A DNA stretch of 64,000 bases from Ampelocalamus luodianensis (GCA_036346255.1 CM070625.1:32678520-32742519); one strand, 5' to 3'. Shown: positions 9,695-20,363, counted from the first letter of the stretch. The notes: a model not told the origin generated them from the letters alone. Made by a program: numbers and translations.

Positions 9695-10800
9695 CAACGG
9701 CGGATCCAGAATTTTCAGAATGGGTGTTCGGAGTTACAAATGCAAGTGATCGAAACCTTAGTTTTGCATGCTTGATCTGATTCCATGAGGCATGAGCCAA
9801 TGCACATCCACAGATCCACTGATATATACGTACAAGCTAACATGTAACAAGTAACGCTCTTACGCTCAGTCACCTCAGTGCCAAACTACCAATCTACCAA
9901 TCTGATTCCATGCCATTTTCCATGAGCCAAATAGTCAATGCACATCCACTTATTGTCTTATCAGAACTACTAAACTAACTCAACTAAGGAGCAAATCAGT
10001 GCCATTGTGCCAATCCGGGGAGGCGTCCAATCCATCCCCGCTTCGGCGTCGACGGTGCCGGCCTTCCCCTGTTTGGCTGTTCCCCATCACGGTGGCGGTG
10101 GCGGCGAAGGAGGAGCGACCGCGGGAGGCAGCGCGTGACAGCCCCAGGGGGCTGAGGCGGCTGAGTGGGAGGAGGAGGCGCGAGACTAGCGATACACACA
10201 AATCTCACCAAAGTCACCAAAGCAAGAGGCAAGAAACCAGCGGAGAGCTCACCTTGACCTTGTCGCGTGCCGCCGCCGTTCCTTGCGCCGGTGCCGGTGG
10301 TTGCTCCTGCTCGGGCTCGGCGTTGCCGCTGCCACTGCCGCGCGTCGCAGGGCTTCCCTCCCCTTGCCTCTCGCCACGCGCTGCACCCTCCATCCTTGGC
10401 TCCGGCTCGGCGCTCATCCCTGCCCCGCAACTCGCCGCCTCGTTGCGTGTCCTTGCGTCGCCGTCGCCGCCGCAGAGCGAGAAAGGGGGGGAAAGGTCAA
10501 AAGGGATAGGGTTAGATGAAGGCTGAAGCTCAGCCTTGGGCTCTCGAGTCTCGCGACTTGGCTGCGTGAGGACTGAGGAGTGGGGACTCGTGACGCTTGG
10601 AGTTCTGTTGGGCTATGGTGGGCTGTGGCGATGCGTGGGGCGGCTTGACCGAGTGGGCTGCGCCCGGATGGATAACGCCGGGCTGAATCGCGATCGGAAT
10701 GCAGTGCATAGTTGTAATACATATTTTAAATATACTTACTAAATATATATACCTAATATACCTAATAATCCAACATGTCCCTATACTGGATTCGCCCCTG
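9695..10800. mobile_element. 1106-bp hAT-superfamily element inserted in the methylesterase exon
   Basis: The left end CAACGGCGGATCCAGAA and the right end (reverse complement CAGGGGCGAATCCAGTA) form an imperfect terminal inverted repeat. The flanking octamers GTTCGAGG (9687-9694) and GTTCAAGG (10801-10808) differ at one base, which is the hAT 8-bp signature. Excising the element with one duplication restores the hydrolase frame. The interior has no transposase signature. It has a strongly GC-rich block (about 9990-10560) with overlapping open frames on both strands, which could be a captured exon or the GC-rich 5' region of an autonomous relative. Confidence 0.9.
9990..10560. other. GC-rich block inside the hAT element
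   Basis: High-GC sequence with several open frames on both strands (for example 175 codons on plus from 9999, 144 codons on minus). All are biased to Arg, Pro, Ala and Gly and none carries a recognisable domain. On the minus strand a TTTCTTGCCTCTTGCTTTGG stretch is followed by GCC-rich sequence, resembling a plant leader or first exon. It could be host DNA captured by the transposon. The open frames are treated as compositional. Confidence 0.4.
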
Positions 10801-10808
10801 GTTCAAGG

Positions 10809-10970
10809 AGTACTCGCGCCCGCTGCTGGACGCGCTGGGCGCGATGCCGCCCGGCGAGCGCGTCGTGCTCGTCGGCCACAACCTGGGCGGGTTCTGCGTC
10901 GCGCTCGGCCGTGTTCCTCACCGCCTCCCTCCCAGCCGTCCGGCGCCCCATGGCCGTCACCAGTGAGGAG
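10809..10970 (+). pseudogene. Methylesterase pseudogene, exon 1 right half with lost catalytic serine
   Basis: The frame continues EYSRPLLDALGAMPPGERVV, then LVGHNLGGFCVAL. In this family the motif is GHS.GG with Ser as nucleophile; here codon 10880-10882 is AAC (Asn), a one-base change from AGC. After VAL the frame shifts; VFLTASLPAVRRPMAVTSEE appears in the next frame. The missing residues (normally about a dozen between VALA and AVFLTA) indicate an out-of-frame deletion near 10905-10912. The exon ends at 10970 before GTACGT, a good 5' splice site. These lesions, besides the hAT insertion, show the gene is dead. Confidence 0.85.
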
Positions 10971-11996
10971 GTACGTACGTGCTTCCCATTGCTCCATGTT
11001 TCTTTTTTAGACTTATTTGCTCAATATTCATTTCAGCGGTTTTGACCACTCACTCACACAGACTGACGCACCAATTGTCACCTAGCATGTTGGATTAAGA
11101 AATATGAAAACAAATGTTTTGTTTACCAAATTCGTATAATATTGAGCTTGTTCAGATTTTTTAAATATTCTAGTTAAATTGAGGCGACATTCCAATTTAA
11201 ATATAAAGTCCTGAATAATTTAATTGAGACGGCATTCCAATTGAAATACAAATTCCCGAATAATTTAAAAGTTTTTTTCCATATACGCATCCGATATCCA
11301 CTGTTAATGGAGTAATTAATTCCATTACGTTGGGCTATGCCGCTTACCGCATGCAGGCCATGACGAGAACGTTCAAACCTTTTCCTGAATAATTATGTTC
11401 AGCTGTTTATTACCGAGACTAATATACTGATCAATCAGTTCTCTTTTTCGGCCGTATATTTCCAGTTTGTGAGTTATGTTGGGCCAGAAATCTTACTAGA
11501 CTCCAAAGAGCTCGAAAAAGAGATCCCGGGAAACCCGTCATCTTTGGGCCCAATTTCATGGCCCAAAATCTGTACCAACTCAGCCCACCGGAGGTCAACC
11601 ATAACAGCCTGACGATAAGCTAGTCTTCCAATCGATTACTACTATTTTTTTTTATGTCTGGTATTTTTCTCCATCCGATCCACATTAAAAAAGAAAAGTA
11701 TCTTAACTCACGAGACGCACACGGGAGCCAGCGCTCGAACCGTAACAGGTTTTTGCCATCTAAACCCCAACTTAGTCCTCAAATCACCCCATACAAGACA
11801 CACACGCCGAGTGAAAGACTTGAAGACACGTGGGTTGGGCGCCGAGTCAAAGCTTCACCTTGTGCCAACTACCAGCCGAGCAAAGCTCACTTCTCGATTA
11901 CTACTAATTATAAGCTTCAAAAACAGGACGTTAATCAATGAATTATATATATTGCGATTATACTTAACCAACGCAGTTAAGCTATTCTTGCTGCAG
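10971..11996 (+). other. Probable intron of the methylesterase relic
   Basis: It begins GTACGTACGT and ends TTCTTGCTGCAG, which are good plant splice signals. It is AT-rich, with no coding and a short tandem duplication at 11177-11266. Frames at 11654-12203 are chance frames apart from their overlap with exon 2. Confidence 0.6.
11177..11266 (+). repeat. Two-copy ~45-bp tandem duplication
   Basis: Two adjacent copies read AATTGAGGCGACATTCCAATT and AATTGAGACGGCATTCCAATT at their starts (quoted only to their shared region), each followed by an AAAT..AA.TCC.GAATAATTT tail. They differ by a few substitutions. Function unlikely. Confidence 0.7.
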
Positions 11997-12157
11997 GACT
12001 TAATCGTTGGTTGGGCCAGCGAACCCGTTCACCGACGACCCGCTAGTGAGGGACGCCGGGTTCCTGGCCAAGGGGAGAGGTACGGATCGGCGAGGCGCGT
12101 CTTTCCCGAGGACGGCCGCTTCAACCCCGTTGGGTTCCAGCGCCAAATGGTCGCTTA
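11997..12157 (+). pseudogene. Methylesterase pseudogene, exon 2 fragment
   Basis: After the CTGCAG acceptor, one frame reads NPFTDDPLVRDAGFLAKG and the next reads RYGSARRVF. Then FQRQMVA follows. These match the C-terminal half of MES proteins: the DD..M.D segment, YGS..RVF, then the Gln-rich helix before the catalytic His. At least one frameshift is present, and the residues after MVA, including the AGADHM catalytic His region, are absent. The coding is cut at 12158 by the start of an LTR. No continuation was found beyond the right LTR at 17400. Confidence 0.72.
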
Positions 12158-12440
12158 TGTTGGTCTAAATCGGAGATTAGCACAAGCGAACACAAGAATG
12201 TAAAAAAAAAGTGTCGATGGAATAACAACAGATTTTCTAATGTTTTTTTTTCTTCTCTATTGCTCTTGTTCACAAAATCTGATTACAGAGGTACCCTTTT
12301 ATTGAGAGTAAACGACTATTCGTATCTAGAAAAAATTCTATGTATTGTGAAGGGATACCACACAAACTCTAGTATTCATAATTAATACTGTCTAAATAAT
12401 ATATGACTACGTAAAATCTAAATATACCATATGCACAAAG
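12158..12440 (-). repeat. Left (3') LTR of the coding-poor element
   Basis: Starts TGTTGGTCTAAATCGG on the plus strand and aligns with 17131-17400. The right limit is approximate because similarity fades near 12440. Confidence 0.62.
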
Positions 12441-15400
12441 ATTACTAACAAATCACTCCATAATCTTTGTATACTTGCTTATTAAGGCAGTCGGTCTTAG
12501 CTACGACTTGTCCAACTGTTACTCAATACAGGATGGTGAATACATCTTCTCAACGTTCTAGACTTGACTCGGGATGACGAACACATCTCCTCAACATTCC
12601 GGACTCAATTCCATGGACACACACATAAATACGGTATCACAACCGTCTAGTACAAACACAACGCTTTCATCTTAGCAACGTGTAACTCATTTTGCATTCT
12701 ATTGATGTGTACACTATCTATTTCACATGCATGTATGCATGCAAATGTCGGGATCCAAAAATGCAATTTAGGAACCTTCGTGTGATGAAATAGTCCCAGA
12801 TCAGTGGCTAGCTCACACAGGAAACAATGATGAAATTGAAATACTATCTATTTATTCGATTTAACTAAAAGACCTCAAAATAATAAATAATAATAATAAG
12901 CTGGACCTTGTGGTCAATGTTTATAACTTGCCACGTAGGGCTAAAGAAACAAATAAACTCTTATAGCGGAATGGAAAAACTTAGAAAGATAAATCAACAT
13001 GCCCACAGCAATCGAGTGGAGAAGCATCCTAATCAGTAAAACCTTCATGGTATACGAGCGAAGAATTTTTGAGCGACTTGATACTCTTCAATGAGCAATA
13101 GAATTTGAAGTCGTGAGCACATAAAGTACTCAGCAAGTTATAGGGAAACAATATCCAAATAATATTCATGTAGGGCTTGAACAAATATTAGCTGTATGTT
13201 TTTTTTTAGCAGATAGTAGTATTGACAATAAATACAATAAATATATTGAAATACGTATTTAAAAAGAATAATAAATAAATAATAATTTTTTTGAAATAAC
13301 CAGTGAATTTTCCATTCACTTCCCAAGACAAACCACCAAGTGAATTAATTACCCATTCACCAAACGAATATTATATTCATCAAGTGAACTTTCTATTCAC
13401 ACTCCGACACATTTTATAAAGAAACTCTACCTCTTGTGTGAAATCCCCGAGCACGTCCATGATCGCGGACACGACTATTTAAACAGTTTTAAGTATGCAG
13501 AGGTTGTACAGCTTTACTCACAAGAGATAATCAACTTATAATGTCTACTCACACACTTTCGTATGTGTGTAACTAAGTGATTAGCACAATACCTTTACAA
13601 AGCTCTGTTTTGACTTCGATTACGCTCGTTAAGGTTTAGCCTACGGGGCCCTCATGCGCCAAACATAACTCAGCAGAACCAAATCAAAACATTGCTAATT
13701 AGTTAGCCAAATCCATCCCATACGGACATGCGGTTATATGATTAAGCCCCAGTTCAATGATGCACAAGATTAAGTCCTTGACAAGTTACTCAGGCGAGTC
13801 TACCACATCCCACAACGTTCTAATTGCACCCCCTTTACTTTACGGTCGTTCGCCCTAGCGGAAATCATTTTGTTCAACTAAGACCAATGGCATACCCTAT
13901 CATGGTACATAAATTTTAATAACAGTGGCTAACAACCACGATTTCATATCTCATTAAGTCAAATTCAACATTATTTGTACGTGTGATAATGAACCCATCG
14001 CAGCTAAACTTGACTAAGTATCTGTACGATACCCATGTTGGCGATACAAATATGTTCGACTAAAATTAACCATTCTGTGGTGACAATGGATACATGGTAT
14101 GAAATATTCAATGGGGGCATAATGACAACAGGTTGTAGCTAATCCCAAAACAGTTGATATAAAGATAACATGCAATTGATATAAAATAATATACTTTTAA
14201 AATCATAAGTTCAATATGATCACAAGACTACAACTTGCCTTGGCTTTGGTTCTGCTCAGTTACCACACTTGGATATTCAAAGTTGACTTCTGCTCCTGCT
14301 CCATGAAACAGATCGTCTAACGAGAGAGAAAACAACAAACGAAAACACAAATAAATAAAAAAGAAATTCAAATAAAATAAAAAATAGTGAAACCAACTCT
14401 AAAAGAAAGAGCTCGATTTTAGATGAATTTAGGAATTTGAATGGGTTGAATCGGAGTTCGTACGAAGGAGAACTGACTCTCGAAAAATTGAAATTAACAT
14501 GAAATGATAAAATCAGAATGTCAGAATTTAGGGATTTGTTTTTCTAAAGGAAAGACAATTTCTTGGATCATCTTGACATCGTGAGGAATTTTTGTGAAAA
14601 GAAAATAAAGAAAATTGATCGGCAGGTGGGTCCACTTACATAGAAGTGGTTTATGGCGGAGCAAGTTCATGGGCTCTTTGGCTCGGGTTGCCACAGAGAT
14701 TGACACATGGATCTTGACAAGGTGTCACAGCGAGATAAGAGGATGTGGCCGTTGACTTGGTGATGAGATGGCAGAGAGAAAAAACGAGCGAGAGGAAGAA
14801 GCATAGATGCCATGGCGGCGGCAAAGATGGCGGCAGCGAGGCAAATGGCGGTGACATTGCTCAGATGAAGTGGCAAAGCAGATCCCACAAACATGAGGAA
14901 GCTCAGGTGGTGTCGGTTTGGGTGAGGCGGCGTTAGTTTGTCGGCGGAGGCGATTTTGGCGCGGAGACTCCATGGTTGCAAGCGGCTCTGGCGAAGCAAG
15001 GGCGTCGGGAAGACTAGGGAAGCACCGACTTGGCGTCAACTAGAGGTTCTGAAGGCTTCTTGGAGCGGTCTAAGGATGCTCGGAGTGGCGGCGAGGTAAG
15101 TTGGCCGGGACGAGAAGAACGGGGTGGCAGTGTCTCGGTGGGCGAGAGAAAAGGAGAAGGAGGATTGGCGAGGAGGAGCTATAACGCATGATGACACGCA
15201 TAAAAGGGGTAGGAGCTCATGGCGGAATAGGTAGGCAATGGAGCGGCGGTGGTAGGATTTGAGAGGATAGTGCAGCGGTGATGCGGTGGTCTTTGGGACA
15301 AGATGGTGTGGCGCCTTGCCTGCGCGGGCTTGCGATCACGGTGGCGGCGATGTCGGAGATGCCGACGGCGAATAGTCTGGCGAGGAAGGTTTGAGGTGGC

Positions 15401-15477
15401 GGCCGGTCTTGGACAAATCCGACGAAAAGAGCGAAACCGGGAAAGCAGTTTAGGGTTTCGGGAGAGGATGGTGCGGC

Positions 15478-16074
15478 TAGGGATGGAAAGCGGATCGAAT
15501 AGTCTCGAATCTGAATCCACATTTTTAAGCGAATCTGAATTCAAACATTCTCGAATCGAATACAAATCGAATATTGTAGCAATTCGAATTCGAATCGAAT
15601 ATGTACTCAATTTAGCGAATGCGAATATCTTACAACTTTGCGACAAATCTCGGTAAAACATCCAATAGCCACAGATTGGCATCGAATCAAGACCCGTCGA
15701 AACAAAAGCCTTTGGGAAAAAGCGGATAGTATTTGTATTCGTATCTAGGAAAAAATGGATAGTATTCGTATTCGTATCCGGTGAAAAAATGGATAGATTC
15801 GTATTCGTATCCAAGAAAAAATGGATAGTATTCATATTTTTTCTGAATAATATCTCTCTGATACGAATAGCACCGAATACAGATACATATACTATCCATT
15901 TTTCCTGAATGGTGCCCGGATACGAATAACACCGAATACAAATACAGATACTATCCATTTTTCCCGGATAGTACTCGTTTTTCATTCGAATGCGGATTTT
16001 ACTTACTACATTTGCGTTTTCTCAGATGCGAATATTGGATAAAACAAATTATCCTTTACTATTTTCCATTCCTA
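15478..16074. mobile_element. Ac/Ds-like hAT element, 597 bp, with perfect 8-bp target duplication
   Basis: The left end TAGGGATGGAAAGCGG and the right end (reverse complement TAGGAATGGAAAATAG) resemble the 11-bp Ac/Ds terminus, which starts YAGGGATGAAA. GGTGCGGC flanks both ends exactly (15470-15477 and 16075-16082). The interior is made of GAATCGAATA-type and ATTCGTATTCGTATCC-type subterminal repeats, direct on the left and inverted on the right (15715-15965), giving it a fold-back shape. There is no transposase frame. It lies inside the solo LTR, so it is younger than that LTR. Confidence 0.92.
15715..15965. repeat. Fold-back array of Ds subterminal repeats
   Basis: Three to four direct units of about 30 bp (ATGGATAGTATTCGTATTCG plus a GTATCC tail) are followed by reverse-complement units ending ACTATCCATTTTT. 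This forms a large imperfect hairpin centred near 15840. In Ac/Ds-type elements subterminal repeats bind transposase; that role here is inferred. Confidence 0.75.
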
Positions 16075-16106
16075 GGTGCGGCGAACAAATTGACGTGGGT
16101 GCGGGT

Positions 16107-16115
16107 CTTTATATA
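16107..16115 (-). promoter_or_regulatory. TATA-like box of the solo LTR
   Basis: On the minus strand it reads TATATAAAG, about 590 bp into the LTR. The expected start site, roughly 25-35 bp downstream, coincides with the Ds-like target duplication (16075-16082). Confidence 0.5.
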
Positions 16116-16706
16116 ACACCGAATGGAAGGAGATTTTGAGAGACACGACGCGGCTTCGTGTGATGAACACGGACTCAAAGAGTCGACTCGGGGAGGAAGA
16201 ACATGCTGACGGGTGGGAGCAGTGGGCAGTGTAGCAAAAGAAGAAAGAGGGAGACTCCGGCTGGGCTTTGGCGTAGGAGAAAAAAATGGCTGGGCCGGCT
16301 CGGCGCAAGGGCAAGGAAAAGAGGCGGCCGTGCTGAAACGTAAAAGGAAAGGAGGTTGGGCCGAAAATGAAAAAATAGGGGCCAAGAAAAAGGGAATTTA
16401 GCCCGAGAAGGAATTTCGTAAATAAACACGATTTTTGAATTTAGGAAAAGGTGATAAATAAAAATGAGCTCAAATAAATAGCAAATAAATCTCAAATTTT
16501 TTTAGAAAACTCCAGAAAATTCTTCAGAACATCAGGAACTCAAATAAAATAACTTTTAATTTAATTGAAGTTTAGATTATTCACATTAAATCTTTTTGAT
16601 TTATGAAAATTCCAATTAAACTTTGACTTTTAACAGAAAAATTCAAATGTTTATTTTTGTTTTTAAAACCTCAAAAACAAACAAAAATTTAGGATTTTAC
16701 AGCAAA

Positions 16707-17130
16707 AACCAACTCAATGTGCTAACATGCACAACCACATGATTCAGCACTACTGCTCCTACATGCATGGACTCAACTATATGCATGCACTCGCCGACGA
16801 GATTGCGCTGCGCGGTTGCCGCTAGCTCCGCTATGCCAGCGTCCGCTGAGGCGTCGAGGCCGGTCGCGCCAGCCGCCCGGCGCGCGCGTCTCTGCTTGCT
16901 CGTGCCGCCGTGCGGCTCGTCCGCCGGACCCGTCTTGCGTCAACACGCGTATATACCACCCAGTTCGACGTACAGCGCTTCTCCTTGCACTGCTCTTTCT
17001 CTCCCTCAGGTATGCAATAGGGTGCTCGGCTTGGCGCCCGAGTGAGTGCGACGGAAGAACAGAGTGCGGCAAGGTGGCGGCGGTGAGCAGCGGTAAGCGA
17101 TAGCGTCTTCTCCTCGGTTCTTATACCAAT
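16707..17130. other. GC-rich interior of the coding-poor LTR element
   Basis: Short GC-rich segment with overlapping small open frames on both strands and no known domain. The primer-binding-like TTGGTATAAGAACC lies at its right end on the minus strand (17116-17129). Confidence 0.5.
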
Positions 17131-17400
17131 TGTTGGCCCAAACGAAGAAGAAGAACAAGCGCGAACACAAAAAGCAAAAAATATCATCGAACAACAACAA
17201 TTTTTCTTATTTTCTTCTTCTCTATTGCTCTTGTTAACAAAATTTGATTCTGAAGTGCCCTTTTATTGAGAGAAAGCGACTATTCGTATATGGAAATGAT
17301 TCCACATATCTGAAGGAATACTACACAAACTCTTGTATCTATAATTATCTTTGCATAAATACTATAGAACTACGTAAACAAACTATACATAAAATCTAGA
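17131..17400 (-). repeat. Right (5') LTR of the coding-poor element
   Basis: Starts TGTTGGCCCAAACG on the plus strand and is a diverged direct copy of 12158-12440. The distal end is not defined, and the sequence beyond 17400 shows no matching boundary. Confidence 0.62.
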
Positions 17401-17945
17401 GTGATTGCCATGAAGCGTGCAAAGTAGTGATGGCACATGCATGATCAAATTAAATAACGGCATGCACAAGATAGTCTATTATTGTCCAAAAATAACTAAA
17501 TTTGTATAGTAACATTACAACATTGTTTCAAAAAGGAGGTAATTAAATATTTTGATGTCTTGTTTCTGACGTATACTACTATGGGGAAAAACTTTATGTG
17601 GTGATCATGGGTAGATGATCCTAATCTTAGTGTGATTGAACAATTGGTAGTGGTGTCAAGGTGTTTGGAAAACCCTTGTTTTTGCGAAGTTCGGTTGTTG
17701 TAAGGCTGAGGCAGTTTGATCAACCCTATGGGCGGTTGGACCAGCCGAAAATGGAAGGTCGAATTTTGAGAATCGGCAAAAATCACTTGTGAAGAAAGTT
17801 GAGGGGATGTGTCTACACTTGGTTTTATTGAAAATGGAGTTTTGAGGTAAAACTAGATAAATTTTGAAATTTCCAGAGAGAGTGCAGCTGAAGACTTGAG
17901 AAAAATTTCCTAAATCCCAAGTGGTATGACCGGTCATTTGTTGGT
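17401..17945. other. Unassigned sequence
   Basis: No coding signature. It contains the 12-bp perfect palindrome ATGACCGGTCAT near 17928-17939, just before the LTR start at 17946. It may be retrotransposon-derived but cannot be assigned. Confidence 0.35.
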
Positions 17946-18228
17946 TGTAACATCCCAATTTTCTAATTTAAAAAACCTTTTTGTGTAGTTTAGCCCTCTG
18001 AAAATTTTCACCAAAATTTATTGAATTAATAAAACTTAAATGAGACTTTTTAAAGTCAAAACAATTTAATGTAATTAATCTGAACATCAATTAATTCCAA
18101 AATTATTTTATTTGAGTTCTTTGTGCTCGGAAGTATTTCCAAATTTCTGGGAATTTTTCGAGTTCATTTGTTATTTTAATTTATCATTTGTATTTTTGTA
18201 TTGTCTAAAATAGAAAAACCAATTAAAA
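17946..18228 (+). repeat. 5' end of a long LTR, plus orientation, cut by an assembly gap
   Basis: It starts TGTAACATCCCAATTTTC and resembles, in inverted orientation, the LTR end at 22348. Read from the other strand that end starts TGTAACGTCTCAAAATTT, with the same GTAGTTTAG and TTGAATTAATAAA words downstream. The remainder disappears into the N run. Confidence 0.55.
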
Positions 18229-18328
18229 NNNNNNNNNNNNNNNNNNNNNNNNNNNNNNNNNNNNNNNNNNNNNNNNNNNNNNNNNNNNNNNNNNNNNNNN
18301 NNNNNNNNNNNNNNNNNNNNNNNNNNNN
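18229..18328. other. Assembly gap of 100 Ns
   Basis: Exactly 100 unknown bases, probably a scaffold gap of arbitrary size. The orientation of related LTR sequence changes across it, so a structural misjoin cannot be excluded. Confidence 0.99.
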
Positions 18329-20363
18329 GCATGATCTTTTGATACGATGTGTCCAAAATAACCTTGTCGCCTAATGGTTGGGATGCAAAAGCTAAAAACT
18401 TGCATTTGTAGTTAATGACCGAGAAACAATGGTTACATTATCAATCTAATAGATGATAACAAAGTTAAGAATAACTTGTATATGTTTAGTTGACTTCTTC
18501 CGGATAACAAGTCAGAGAAACCCTAATTCTTGAAAATGACATGAAAGCTGAAAAGTTAGAATATCAACTTTTCAGTTTAGAGCAATTGAAGCTACCGATG
18601 TTCGAAAGAATGATTCACAAGAGCTTCTAAGGTCATTAAGATGGTCAAGATGTTAAAAACTAAGGTTTTAGCTTACCAAAGAAAGGAAAGACACCACAAT
18701 CTTTGAAAACCGAAGTGGATTGACATAGAAATAAACTCTAGATTTAACCTACAAAAGATAGACAATCTTTATTAAGGTAAAACCAAGGCTTAAGGTGGAT
18801 AAGCAATGGACAAGAGCAAGAAACTCCACTCGACAACAATGGAGGATGAGCTTCAAGGTCAACAATGGTAACAACAAAGAAAAGCTAGGGTTTATATATG
18901 GGTGTTGAGCTACAGGCAAGAGGGAAAGATCTAGAGTTGATGAGGTGTCTACTTAGCTAAATATCCAAAATTTGTGGCATAATCTTTGATAATCCTCTCT
19001 CCGCCTCGTAAATGGTCATGCACAGGATAAGGAAGAAGGGAGACAAAATATGACATGGGTCCTTTGTCATCCTCACCGCTGCCTTCAAAAGCTCAAAGAA
19101 TATCACCGTCCGATTGGAAATGGCGGTGTGATAATAGAGAGGTTAAAAGGTTTTAATCGGCACGTTAATGGACCGTATGATCTAGAACGGTCGATCGAGA
19201 TTAAAACAGAGCCCAAAGGAATCTCGGATCTACTTTAACTGGACGCTGGATTGGAATCCAACGGTCAATTAAAAAGGAATACACGCCACTCGATTAGATG
19301 AGATGACGCCACATCGTTATGGATTTCCACGGTCGAGATGGGGCAAAGAACCGATGGTCCGACAGATACACTCATATGGGCCTTACGACATTGAATCCAA
19401 CGATCCACCGAATTTGGGCTTAAAGGGCCCACGGCCAAAAAGCGGAGCGCTGTGATTTAAATCTAAAGGCTCAGATAGTCAGCGCCGCTTTATTTTAAAA
19501 TGAAACGAGCGACGCAATTAGATCAAGAATGGACGGCAGAGATCGGGAGGGGATCCGAGTCGTCCGAACGCATACACCGCTCGACCACACGATGAAGATC
19601 TAATGGCTCCAGAGGAGCGCAGGCTCAATAGCACGCGCGAAAGGAAAGTCGAGGATTTGAATCGACGGCCAGTATAAAAGCGCTTTAAGTTTAAAACGAA
19701 AAGGAGGCGCCATTGGATCGTAAATGAACTGGAGATCGAGAAGGCCCGAAAGTTGTCCGATTGCATGCACTCGACTCGATCGTTAGATTAAGATCCAACT
19801 GCGGAGATCAAAGCGCATACGTGGATAGCAGCGTGACGCTGCGGCCTCGCCTGCTCGATTGACAGATCAACGCTCACAATGCGCGCGGGGATTGGCCTCG
19901 CGCTCAACGCGACAGAAAGCCGGATCGTATACACGGGTTGGACCCAACCGCATGAGATCGAGTCACTAAGGTTAGGGTTTGGATTCAAAACCGCTTGGTT
20001 GACTGTAACCTATTCAATTGCTTAAAAGGTTTGACTGGCTTTTAAAAATAGCAAATAAATTTGTAAAATCATGAAATTTTTATCAAGGCTACCGATGATA
20101 TATTTCAGATAAATTTTAAAATCACATGATCACTTTGTAAAATACATAAATATTTATTTTAGTCTAAAGTATTCATTTAAAGATAATTATTTTGCTTTAA
20201 GTCAAAATAATTTCTAAAATGCAACAAAATATTTTCAGCCAAGATAATTTATCTAGGCTTTAAAAAATATTTCCTACCATAATACAAGTTTTATCTTGTA
20301 TTCCTCTAAGACTTTAAATGGTTCTCTTGGATTTTGGCAAAGGAAGGTTTTCAATTTGTAACA
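18329..20363 (-). repeat. Truncated long LTR, minus orientation
   Basis: The right end reads CAATTTGTAACA, followed by TACCTCCCT, whose complement AGGGAGGTA is a polypurine-tract-like run directly before TGTTACAAATTG. That is the expected PPT/3'-LTR junction on the minus strand. The AT-rich outer part and GC-rich centre with repeated ATCCAACGGTC-type words resemble the other long LTRs here. A strong minus-strand TATA-like run (CCCATATATAAACCC) lies near 18888-18902. The left part is lost in the gap. Confidence 0.5.

Larger units (their letters stand above)
12746..16701 (-). mobile_element. Solo LTR, 3956 bp, with perfect 5-bp target duplication
   Basis: It begins TGTCGGGATCC (12746) and ends AGGATTTTACA (16701), with GCAAA immediately outside both ends (12741-12745 and 16702-16706). 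The orientation is minus: relatives of this LTR at 17946 and 22348 start TGTAAC, and a minus-strand TATA box lies at 16107-16115. No gag/pol is associated, so it is a solo LTR left by unequal LTR recombination. Its layout (AT-rich U3, GC-rich centre, CTTGCCTTG.CT block near 14236, .TC..CGGACACG block near 13465) is distantly shared with the long gypsy LTRs further right. Confidence 0.9.
12158..17400 (-). mobile_element. LTR retrotransposon with almost no coding interior (minus strand), hosting a solo LTR
   Basis: Two direct copies start TGTTGG at 12158 and 17131 and share about 270 bp, including TCTCTATTGCTCTTGTT, CCCTTTTATTGAGAG and CGACTATTCGTAT. On the minus strand the right copy is followed by TTGGTATAAGAACC (17116-17129), close to the iMet primer-binding sequence TTGGTATCAGAGCC. 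The right copy is therefore the 5' LTR. Excluding the nested solo LTR, the interior is only about 0.7 kb and lacks gag/pol. It looks like a small non-autonomous LTR element or a heavily deleted one. No target duplication was found; its left end truncates the methylesterase relic. Confidence 0.7.

Noticed and set aside
9996..10526. Overlapping 144-175 codon frames on both strands
   Set aside because: They lie inside the hAT element and reflect high GC, which suppresses stop codons; no recognisable protein family.
15179..15985. 268-codon minus-strand frame
   Set aside because: It runs across the Ds-like element boundary and through its tandem ATTCGTATTCG repeats, which are open by repeat structure; not a gene.
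19673..19680. Plus-strand TATAAAAG as a promoter
   Set aside because: It lies inside an LTR read on the minus strand, and no downstream transcribed feature fits; probably coincidental.
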